Of a stretch of 21,857 nucleotides of DNA, positions 14,896-21,857 are shown in pieces (positions within the stretch are counted from its first letter, which is position 1; every line of letters begins with the position of its first letter). Made by a program: the position numbers and the translations under genes. The stretch comes from an uncultured Lachnospiraceae bacterium (lineage in GTDB: Bacteria; Bacillota; Clostridia; Lachnospirales; Lachnospiraceae), in NCBI GenBank assembly GCA_900546495.1, contig URDN01000039.1, forward strand, positions 1-21,857, written 5' to 3'. The notes beneath the pieces are model-generated. The model was not told the DNA's origin, did no database searches, and saw only the letters and a list, made by a program, of their open reading frames with translations.

Positions 14896-17364
14896 CTACT
14901 GCTCTGTTACAGTTACTTTTACTTTGTCAAGATGCCAGATATCATCTACGTACTCCTGAATGGTTCTGTCAGAAGAGAATTTTCCAACATGTGCCACATT
15001 CAGCATAACGAGTTTTGCCCAGCCTTTCTCGTCTCTGTAAGCTTTCTCCACGCGCTCCTGAGCTTCTGCATAAGAACGAAAATCTTTCAGGCAGAAGTAA
15101 GTATCAGCGAACTGTGTACACTGTGTATTCAGCAGTGAATTGTACAGATCTCGGAACAGCTCTGTATCATTTCCGGAATAGAATCCGTTGATAAGCTGCA
15201 TCAGTACCTGACGGATGTCCTGATCCAGATTAAAGATATCCATCGGGTTGTAATCACGGTTCTGCTCATGAGCGATAACCTCATCAGAACTCATACCAAA
15301 GATAAACATGTTCTCTTTGCCGACTTCCTCAGCCATCTCTACGTTTGCACCGTCCATGGTACCGATGGTTGCAGCACCGTTTAACATGAATTTCATGTTA
15401 CCTGTTCCGGATGCCTCTTTACTTGCAGTGGAAATCTGCTCGCTGACATCTGCTGCTGCAAAGATCCACTCAGCGTTGGATACTTTGTAATCCTCGATAA
15501 ATACAACTTTCAGCTTGTTGTCAATACTTGCATCATGGTTAATCACATCAGCTACGGAATTGATCAGTTTGATCGTCAGTTTTGCATTTTTGTAACCTGC
15601 AGCTGCTTTTGCACCAAAGATAAAGGTTCTTGGGTAGAACTCCATCTCCGGATGCTCTTTGATCTTGTTATACAGATACATTACATGCAGAATGTTCATC
15701 AGCTGACGTTTGTACTCATGCAGACGTTTTACCTGTACATCAAAGATAGAGCGCGGATCTACTTCGATACCATTGTGCTCCTGGATGTATTTTGCCAGAC
15801 GCAGTTTGTTCTGATATTTAATCTGCATGAATTCCTGCTGTGCTTTCGGATCGTCTACATATACAGCAAGTTTTTTCATATGACTTAAGTCTGTAACCCA
15901 GTCGTTTCCGATCTTGTTGGATACCCACTCAGCCAGCAGCGGATTTCCGTGATACAGGAAACGACGCTGTGTGATACCGTTTGTCTTATTGTTAAATTTC
16001 TGCGGGTATAACTCGTAGAAATCTTTTAATTCCTGCTTTTTCAGGATTTCTGTATGCAGTCTCGCTACACCATTTACAGAGTAACCTGCCACAATGGCAA
16101 GGTGTGCCATTTTGACCTGACCATCATGAATGATCGCCATTTTGTCTTTTTTATACTGATTTCCAGGATACTCCTCCTCAATCTCCAGAAGGAATCTGCG
16201 GTTGATCTCCTCAATGATCTGGTAAATACGCGGAAGCAGACGGGAGAAGATCTCGATTGGCCATTTCTCCAGAGCTTCTGCCATGATGGTGTGGTTGGTG
16301 TATGCACATGTTTTTGTTGTGATTGCCCATGCCTCATCCCATGTCAGTCCTTCGTCATCCAGAAGGATACGCATCAGCTCTGCAACTGCTACAGTCGGGT
16401 GTGTATCATTCATCTGGATGGTTACTTTCTCAGAAAGTTTGTGGATATCCGGATGATATTTTTTATAACGGGCTACAGCACGCTGTACACTGGCAGATAC
16501 GAAGAAGTACTGCTGTTTCAGACGCAGCTCTTTACCCTGAATATGGTTGTCGTTCGGATACAGTACCTCAACCAGATTTCTGGCAAGATTTTCCTGCTCA
16601 ACGGCTTTTCTGTAATCACCTTTGTCAAAAGAATCCAGCTCAAAGCACTCCATTGGCTCAGCATCCCAGATCATCAGAGTGTTTACCATATTGTTATTGT
16701 ATCCAACGATCGGCATATCATATGGAACAGCCAGTACCGACTGATAATTTTTCTGAACGAATTTTGTACGTCCGTTCTCAGCTGGCTCTGCCTGTACATA
16801 ACCGCCAAATTTGACTTCAAAAGAATGCTCCGGTCTGCGCAGTTCAAACGGATAGCCATTTTTCAGCCAGTTATCCGGTACCTCTACCTGATAACCGTCC
16901 TTGATTTTCTGTTTGAACATACCGTAACGGTAACGGATGCCGCAGCCGTATGCCGGGTAACCCAGAGTAGCCAGAGACTCCATGAAACATGCCGCCAGAC
17001 GACCAAGTCCACCGTTTCCAAGTGCCGGATCCGGCTCCTGATCTTCAATGGTATTCAGGTCAAATCCCATCTCATCCAATGCTTCTTTTACTTCCTGATA
17101 TGCAGTCAGGTTGATCAGGTTGTTACCAAGGGCACGACCCATCAGGAACTCCATGGACATGTAATATACCATTTTCGGATCTTCCTTATCAAAAGTCTGC
17201 TGTGTAGCAAGCCAGTTGTCAATGATAACATCTTTTACCGCATAGGATACCGCCTGGAAGACTTCCTGTTCGGAAGCCTCCTCCATGGTTTTACGGTAAA
17301 GTGTTTTTACATTGTCTTTTACGCATTTAATGAATTCTTTTTTGTCAAATAAAATATTCTTCAT
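14896..17364 (-). CDS. glgP: Glycogen/maltodextrin phosphorylase
   Basis: This enzyme releases glucose-1-phosphate from glycogen or maltodextrins in the cytosol, using pyridoxal phosphate. Its 822 residues match the family (E. coli GlgP about 815). The PLP lysine is K658 in EASGTGNMKFMLNG. Other family blocks are ALGNGGLGRLAACF (114-127), QMNDTHPTVAVAELMR, the KRLHEYKRQLMN stretch and the DYKVSNAEWIFAAADVS-type block near 625-641. The start codon overlaps the ileS stop by one base (TAATG), with GGAG eight bases before the ATG inside ileS. It is therefore read from the T-box-controlled ileS transcript unless an internal promoter exists. The 3' end abuts the convergent protease gene with a single base between stops, so no separate terminator fits between them. 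Confidence 0.96.
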   Translation of the reverse strand: MKNILFDKKEFIKCVKDNVKTLYRKTMEEASEQEVFQAVSYAVKDVIIDNWLATQQTFDKEDPKMVYYMSMEFLMGRALGNNLINLTAYQEVKEALDEMGFDLNTIEDQEPDPALGNGGLGRLAACFMESLATLGYPAYGCGIRYRYGMFKQKIKDGYQVEVPDNWLKNGYPFELRRPEHSFEVKFGGYVQAEPAENGRTKFVQKNYQSVLAVPYDMPIVGYNNNMVNTLMIWDAEPMECFELDSFDKGDYRKAVEQENLARNLVEVLYPNDNHIQGKELRLKQQYFFVSASVQRAVARYKKYHPDIHKLSEKVTIQMNDTHPTVAVAELMRILLDDEGLTWDEAWAITTKTCAYTNHTIMAEALEKWPIEIFSRLLPRIYQIIEEINRRFLLEIEEEYPGNQYKKDKMAIIHDGQVKMAHLAIVAGYSVNGVARLHTEILKKQELKDFYELYPQKFNNKTNGITQRRFLYHGNPLLAEWVSNKIGNDWVTDLSHMKKLAVYVDDPKAQQEFMQIKYQNKLRLAKYIQEHNGIEVDPRSIFDVQVKRLHEYKRQLMNILHVMYLYNKIKEHPEMEFYPRTFIFGAKAAAGYKNAKLTIKLINSVADVINHDASIDNKLKVVFIEDYKVSNAEWIFAAADVSEQISTASKEASGTGNMKFMLNGAATIGTMDGANVEMAEEVGKENMFIFGMSSDEVIAHEQNRDYNPMDIFNLDQDIRQVLMQLINGFYSGNDTELFRDLYNSLLNTQCTQFADTYFCLKDFRSYAEAQERVEKAYRDEKGWAKLVMLNVAHVGKFSSDRTIQEYVDDIWHLDKVKVTVTEQ

Positions 17365-20300
17365 TACTGTTTCTCCACTCCTAACTCAACTTTGTGACCG
17401 TTGATATTCCACTCTTTCTGGTAACCTTCTAATGCGCCTTCTTTGATATCTACAGCAAGTACTTCACTCTGAATTTCTTCTTTGTGTGCTGCAAATACGT
17501 CACAGATTGTTTTCTCTGCTTTGAAGGAAAGGACGATTTTATCCATAACTTCAAATCCAGCCTCTTTACGCATTGTCTGTACCTTACTGATGATCTCACG
17601 GACAAAGCCTTCCTCAATCAGTTCCGGTGTCAGTTTCGTATTCAGTACAACAGTGATGTCATTTCCTGTCTCAGTAGCAAATCCTTCTGTCTGAGCTACG
17701 GAGATCAGTAAATCTTCTTCTGTCAGAACGATGCTCTCGTCCACTTCAGATAAGGTGATGGAACCTTCTTTTTTCAGCTGTGCCATAGCTGCATGTCCGT
17801 CGATGTTTTCCAGTGCTGCTTTGATCTTGCCAAGGAATTTACCGTATTTCGGTCCAACGGTACGAAGCTGCGGCTTGAAGCTGTAATTTGTATATGCGCT
17901 GACATCCTCGATGAAGCTTACTTTCTTAATATTCAGCTCATCCTCGATAATCTCAACGAAGAACTCCGGTACTTCAAACGGTGCTTTTACATACATATCA
18001 CCGATTGGCTGTCTGTTTTTGATATTTGCACTGTTTCTTGCCGCACGGCCAAGTACAACGATTTTCAGTACTTCTGCCATATTTTTCTCAAGTTCCGGAT
18101 TGATCATTGCCTCGTCAACAACCGGGAAGTCACACAGATGGATACTTTCCGGAGCGTCTTTGTCAATGCTTCTTACCAGGTTCTGGTAAATATCTTCTGT
18201 CATGAACGGGATCATCGGAGCGGCAGTCTTGCAAATGGTTACCAGTGCAGTATACAGTGTCATATATGCATTGATCTTATCCTGCTCCATGCCTTTTGCC
18301 CAGAAACGTTCACGACTTCTTCTTACATACCAGTTACTCATGTCATCGACAAAATCCTGCAGAGCTCTTGCAGCTTCCGGGATTCTGTAGTTTCCAAGGT
18401 TGTCATCTACTGCTTTTACGGTAGAATTCAGTCTGGACAACAGCCATTTATCCATAACAGATAATTTATCATATTCCAGATTGTATTTGGTCGCATCAAA
18501 CTCATCAATGTTTGCATACAGAACGAAGAATGCGTAAGTATTCCACAGAGTACCCATGAATTTACGCTGTCCTTCCATAACTGCTTTTCCGTGGAAACGG
18601 TTCGGCAGCCACGGTGCGGAGTTGATGTAGAAATACCAGCGGATCGCATCTGCGCCATATTTCTGCAGTGCATCAAACGGATCAACGGCATTTCCTTTGG
18701 ATTTACTCATCTTCTGTCCGTTCTCATCCTGAACGTGTCCCAGAACGATAACATTCTCGTATGGTGCTTTGTTGAATAACAGTGTGGACTCTGCCATCAG
18801 GGAATAAAACCATCCACGAGTCTGGTCTACCGCCTCTGAAATGAACTGAGCCGGGAACTGCTGCTCAAATACTTCTTTATTTTCAAATGGATAATGATGC
18901 TGTGCAAACGGCATTGCTCCGGAGTCAAACCAGCAGTCAATAACTTCCGGTACACGGTGCATGTCTTTGCCACAGTGCGGGCACTTAATGGTTACAGCAT
19001 CAATATATGGACGGTGAAGTTCTACTTCTGCCGCTTTCGGATCTCCACTCTTTTCAGCCAACTCTGCACGGCTTCCGATAGATTCCATATGACCGCACTC
19101 ACACTGCCATACATTCAGCGGTGTTCCCCAGTAACGGTTACGGGAAATACCCCAATCCTGAATGTTCTCCAGCCAGTCACCGAAACGTCCTTTTCCAATG
19201 GATTCCGGAATCCAGTTTACAGTAGCATTGTTGCGAACCAGATCATCTTTGACTGCTGTCATTTTGATGAACCAGGACTCTCTTGCATAGTAGATCAGCG
19301 GAGTATCACATCTCCAGCAATGTGGATAGCTATGCTCAAATTTCGGTGCGTCAAAAAGCAGTCCTTTTTCTTCCAGGTCTTTCAATACCATTGGATCTGC
19401 CTTTTTCACAAATACACCTTCATACGGTGTCTCTTTTGTCATCTCACCTTTGCCGTTTACCAACTGAACAAACGGAAGGTCATATCTACGTCCTACCTGG
19501 GCATCATCTTCACCAAATGCAGGTGCGATATGAACCACACCGGTACCATCGGTCAGTGTAACGTAATCAGCACATGTGACAAAGTAGCCTTTTTTGTGCT
19601 GTTTCTCACAGATATCTACCGCACAGTCGAATAATGGCTCATATTCTTTATACTCAAGGTCTTTTCCTTTGTATGTCTCAAGTACTTCGTATGCTTTTGT
19701 ACCGGACTCTTCATCCGCAAGTTTGCCAAGAACAGTGTCGCACAGTGCCTCTGCCATATAATAAGTATATCCATCAGCAGCTTTTACTTTCACATAAGTC
19801 TCTTCCGGGTTTACACAAAGAGCTACGTTGGACGGCAGTGTCCATGGAGTTGTGGTCCATGCCAGGAAATATGCGTCCTCGCCTTTTACTTTGAAACGAA
19901 CTACTGCAGAACGTTCTTTGACGTCTTTGTATCCCTGTGCTACCTCATGAGAAGACAACGGAGTACCACAACGCGGGCAGTAAGGAACAATCTTGAAACC
20001 TTTGTATAACAGACCTTTGTCCCAGATTTTTTTCAGTGCCCACCACTCAGACTCAATAAAGTTATTGTCATAAGTAACATATGGGTTATCCATATCAGCC
20101 CAGAAACCAACCGTTCCGGAGAAATCTTCCCACATACCTTTGTATTTCCATACAGACTCTTTACATTTTTTGATAAATGGGTCAAGACCGTATTCTTCAA
20201 TCTGCTCTTTACCGTCAAGGCCAAGTAATTTCTCTACCTCCAGCTCAACAGGAAGTCCATGCGTATCCCATCCTGCTTTTCTCGGAACCATTTTTCCTTT

Positions 20301-20522
20301 CATGGTCTGGTAACGCGGAATCATATCTTTGATAACACGTGTCAGAACGTGTCCGATATGTGGTTTACCATTTGCTGTTGGTGGTCCGTCATAGAAAGTG
20401 TATGTCTCACCTTCTTTGCGATTTTCCATACTTTTGCGGAAAATGTCATTCTCTTTCCAGAATTCTTCTGTCTTTTTCTCACGATCCACAAAATTCAGAT
20501 TCGTTGAAACTTTTTCGTACAT
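17364..20522 (-). CDS. ileS: Isoleucyl-tRNA synthetase (long, type 2-like)
   Basis: IleS charges tRNA(Ile) with isoleucine. The 1052-residue protein has HIGH (55-58), KMSKS (604-608), a CP1 editing domain with TTTPWTLP (223-230) and GTGVVHIAPAFGEDD (326-340), and internal zinc-finger-like pairs CPRC, CWRC, CECG and CPHC. The length and the absence of a C-terminal zinc knuckle fit the IleRS2 group rather than the roughly 930-residue E. coli type. The active-site HIGH motif is canonical. The family includes proteins with low mupirocin sensitivity, but that cannot be read here. AGGAG lies seven bases before the ATG. Expression is controlled by the T-box leader upstream, and glgP follows with a one-base overlap. 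Confidence 0.97.
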   Translation of the reverse strand: MYEKVSTNLNFVDREKKTEEFWKENDIFRKSMENRKEGETYTFYDGPPTANGKPHIGHVLTRVIKDMIPRYQTMKGKMVPRKAGWDTHGLPVELEVEKLLGLDGKEQIEEYGLDPFIKKCKESVWKYKGMWEDFSGTVGFWADMDNPYVTYDNNFIESEWWALKKIWDKGLLYKGFKIVPYCPRCGTPLSSHEVAQGYKDVKERSAVVRFKVKGEDAYFLAWTTTPWTLPSNVALCVNPEETYVKVKAADGYTYYMAEALCDTVLGKLADEESGTKAYEVLETYKGKDLEYKEYEPLFDCAVDICEKQHKKGYFVTCADYVTLTDGTGVVHIAPAFGEDDAQVGRRYDLPFVQLVNGKGEMTKETPYEGVFVKKADPMVLKDLEEKGLLFDAPKFEHSYPHCWRCDTPLIYYARESWFIKMTAVKDDLVRNNATVNWIPESIGKGRFGDWLENIQDWGISRNRYWGTPLNVWQCECGHMESIGSRAELAEKSGDPKAAEVELHRPYIDAVTIKCPHCGKDMHRVPEVIDCWFDSGAMPFAQHHYPFENKEVFEQQFPAQFISEAVDQTRGWFYSLMAESTLLFNKAPYENVIVLGHVQDENGQKMSKSKGNAVDPFDALQKYGADAIRWYFYINSAPWLPNRFHGKAVMEGQRKFMGTLWNTYAFFVLYANIDEFDATKYNLEYDKLSVMDKWLLSRLNSTVKAVDDNLGNYRIPEAARALQDFVDDMSNWYVRRSRERFWAKGMEQDKINAYMTLYTALVTICKTAAPMIPFMTEDIYQNLVRSIDKDAPESIHLCDFPVVDEAMINPELEKNMAEVLKIVVLGRAARNSANIKNRQPIGDMYVKAPFEVPEFFVEIIEDELNIKKVSFIEDVSAYTNYSFKPQLRTVGPKYGKFLGKIKAALENIDGHAAMAQLKKEGSITLSEVDESIVLTEEDLLISVAQTEGFATETGNDITVVLNTKLTPELIEEGFVREIISKVQTMRKEAGFEVMDKIVLSFKAEKTICDVFAAHKEEIQSEVLAVDIKEGALEGYQKEWNINGHKVELGVEKQ

Positions 20523-20673
20523 TCTGTTCTCCTCATTTCATGTTATATTTCTTTCATATTTCTTCGCAGATTGTCTCTGCTCATTTATGATTCTCCCAGG
20601 AACGCATTTATTATAGAAAAATCAAACTTTCTTTTTTCTATAATTCACAGAAAATTGTATAAAATTTCCTGCA
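20523..20673 (-). other. Leader segment between T-box terminator and ileS start
   Basis: This part of the leader contains a perfect 11-bp AT-rich hairpin (TTATAGAAAAA, 20611-20621, with 20633-20643). It is not followed by a U-run on the minus strand, so it is not a second terminator. Its function is unknown. Confidence 0.4.
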
Positions 20674-20709
20674 AAACAAAAAGCCTTCGTCCCGAAAAGG
20701 ACGAAAGCT
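20672..20709 (-). terminator. T-box regulated terminator of ileS
   Basis: An 11-bp stem AGCTTTCGTCC/GGACGAAGGCT (20709-20699 with 20692-20682, one G-U pair) is followed by TTTTTGTTTT on the minus strand. Confidence 0.92.
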
Positions 20710-20957
20710 TTTAAAATTCGTTTTAACCACCTGTTCGAAGTACGCGGTACATCTGCCGGATACCAGTTCCCTGTAACGGAGGAAACACCGTCAGCTCCTA
20801 CTCTCATACAAAAGGTTTCAGAACTGCAACTCAGAAGTGATTTTCCACTGAACGGTACTGATACCGGTTTCCACCGTCCCGGCTCTCTGCGATGTTCCCA
20901 GTCAGCGTACTCTCTTCATCATAGTTTTTGCATTTTGTATTTTGAATAAATTTTAAC
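20674..20957 (-). promoter_or_regulatory. T-box leader, isoleucine specifier
   Basis: The RNA reads the charging state of tRNA(Ile) and controls readthrough into ileS-glgP. Stem I has the AGTA loop-E motif (20911-20908). The likely specifier is ATC (20841-20839), in GGAAAATCACTTCTGAG, just before the base helix GAAG/CTTC. The distal loop carries GGTGGAAACC. The antiterminator T-box is a variant, GAACAGGTGGTTAAAACG, near 20737-20719. Its TGGT can pair with the ACCA end of tRNA(Ile). The competing terminator follows directly. Confidence 0.92.
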
Positions 20958-20963
20958 AATGCA

Positions 20964-20992
20964 ATTATAAGTATTCGCTTACCGGTTGTCAA
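20964..20992 (-). promoter_or_regulatory. Consensus sigma-A promoter of ileS-glgP
   Basis: A perfect TTGACA (20992-20987), a 17-bp spacer and a perfect TATAAT (20969-20964) place transcription start near 20957, giving a leader of about 435 nt. Confidence 0.93.
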
Positions 20993-21069
20993 CCTTGTTT
21001 CAGGAAAAATGCTTCTTATTACATAGGATTGAAACGATTTTTACTTATTTTTTATGATCTGAGTTGCTT

Positions 21070-21504
21070 TTATAACTCATTTATCATCGTCTGCCATTCT
21101 GGTGTAGCCATCACAGCAACCCCCACTACGATCAGAATAATCATAATCACAATGGAAATGATACCTAAAACAATACCGGCGATTGCCATACCTTTGCGGC
21201 TCTGATATTTTACCATATGAACAATACCAAAAACCAAGGCTAAAATACCAGTAATGATATTGATCATTGTGCATGATAATACAAGGGAAATAATTCCAAG
21301 TACCAGGGATGCGATTGCAAATCCTGCCGGTTCTTCCGGTGGAATATTTCTGTAGGTATCCTGATATTGTTGAGTATACTCAGTATTTGTTGACTGTGCA
21401 TTTTGTCCATACTGATATGGTTCTCCATACTGATACGGCTCAGTGTTTTTGTTTTCTTCGGTTGCTTTGCTTTCCTCAGTAAATTTGTTTTCTTCGTCGT
21501 ACAT
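21070..21504 (-). CDS. DUF4190-domain membrane protein
   Basis: This 144-residue protein has a polar, cytosolic-looking N-terminus rich in Glu, Gln and Tyr, with a PYQYGEPYQYG duplication at 23-33. Hydrophobic helices follow at about 62-79, 81-98 and 106-133. The repeated SLVLGIISLVL and GMAIAGIVLGIISIV blocks are the DUF4190 pattern. The function is unknown; such proteins are common in Firmicutes and resemble small integral membrane proteins. AAAGGAG lies about eight bases before the ATG. It is a single gene between tRNA-Trp and the ileS promoter. No clear terminator follows within 60 nt, so readthrough towards ileS is possible. Confidence 0.85.
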   Translation of the reverse strand: MYDEENKFTEESKATEENKNTEPYQYGEPYQYGQNAQSTNTEYTQQYQDTYRNIPPEEPAGFAIASLVLGIISLVLSCTMINIITGILALVFGIVHMVKYQSRKGMAIAGIVLGIISIVIMIILIVVGVAVMATPEWQTMINEL

Positions 21505-21671
21505 CCGTCTTCTCCTTTGTCTATTTTCATATCTCAGACTTATTCCAGTCTATTTTTATGATACAACATGTCAGCCTTTTATGGAAGAAATTTTCATAAA
21601 GTTTAAAACAAAAGTAAGAAATAGCATATATTTCTTTCTCATATATTTTTTTATTTAGACAAAAGACAGCT

Positions 21672-21709
21672 AAAACAAAAAGACATCCAGAATACTCTGA
21701 ATGTCTTTT
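21672..21709 (-). terminator. Terminator after tRNA-Trp
   Basis: A 14-bp stem (21709-21696 with 21691-21678, one G-U pair) has a 4-nt loop and ends in TTTTTGTTTT on the minus strand, six bases past the tRNA. Confidence 0.88.
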
Positions 21710-21714
21710 CATCA

Positions 21715-21787
21715 CAGGGACAGAAGGACTCGAACCCTCGACATTTGGTTTTGGAGACCAACGTTCTACCAACTGAACTATATCCCT
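21715..21787 (-). tRNA. tRNA-Trp (anticodon CCA)
   Basis: It folds as a full cloverleaf: acceptor AGGGATA/TGTCCCT, D arm GTTCAGTTGGTAGAAC, anticodon stem TTGGT/ACCAA with loop CTCCAAA (anticodon CCA), and T arm GAGGG-TTCGAGT-CCTTC. The discriminator base is G. The 3' CCA is not encoded. The upstream 70 bases to the window edge hold a TTGAAG/CTTCAA hairpin but no clear promoter, so it may belong to a longer tRNA or rRNA operon. Confidence 0.95.
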
Positions 21788-21857
21788 ATATTAAATTGAA
21801 GATATATACCTTCAAAACTTCATACAGAATTAGTGTCTTTCCGTCACCATTCAATTT

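Noticed and set aside
16054..17352. A 432-codon open frame on the plus strand
   Set aside because: It is wholly antisense to the well-supported glgP gene. It is rich in Cys, His and Phe with no domain, has no ribosome site, and is a frame shadow of biased codons.
18894..19634. A 246-codon plus-strand open frame, and others opposite ileS
   Set aside because: They are antisense to ileS, have no motif, and their composition is typical of a reverse-complement shadow.
1..21857. CRISPR arrays, transposases, prophage or att sites
   Set aside because: No regularly spaced repeats, transposase or integrase motifs were seen. The only dispersed repeat is the two-copy core reported above.

Overview
The window looks like chromosomal DNA of a gut Lachnospiraceae bacterium. 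The evidence is an AT-rich sequence with strong AGGAGG-type ribosome sites and consensus sigma-A promoters, a T-box leader on ileS, a long type-2-like isoleucyl-tRNA synthetase, a minimal SufBC-like pair and a solitary crotonase. The most specific clue is a protein that, as I remember it, is nearly identical to the chalcone isomerase of Eubacterium ramulus, so E. ramulus or a close relative is the best guess. No search could be run, so all names rest on motif reading and recall.

Layout. 1-640: 3' part of a radical SAM/SPASM gene with an apparent frameshift, closed by a strong bidirectional hairpin. 752-1768 (-): family 2 glycosyltransferase. 2114-3205 (-): mutY. 3501-4280 (+): crotonase (crt-like), with a palindrome laid over its -10 box and a clear terminator. 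4468-5277 (+): proC. A roughly 150-bp palindromic element lies between proC and the convergent gene after it.

5533-7441 (-): a flavodoxin-fold reductase (candidate flavone reductase) followed by chalcone isomerase, driven by a near-consensus promoter with a leader of about 165 nt. Together these would hydrogenate flavones/flavonols and then open the flavanone ring to a chalcone, the first steps of gut flavonoid breakdown. 7913-9651 (-): sufC-sufB-like Fe-S assembly pair ending in a strong terminator. 9969-10160 (-): small PspC-domain protein. 10409-12712 (-): AAA-ATPase/PD-(D/E)XK protein closely followed by a CBM9-like protein. 12996-14894 (+): Csp-like subtilisin protease.

14896-20522 (-): ileS and glycogen phosphorylase overlap by one base (TAATG) behind a perfect consensus promoter and an isoleucine T-box, so a glycogen-degrading enzyme appears tied to charged-tRNA(Ile) status. 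21070-21504 (-): DUF4190 membrane protein. 21715-21787 (-): tRNA-Trp with its terminator.

The least explained structure is a core of about 47 nt present twice (5345-5392 and 10315-10360). Both copies have the same orientation and lie downstream of minus-strand operons; one copy is embedded in the long palindrome. It may be a dispersed, terminator-like or MITE-like repeat.
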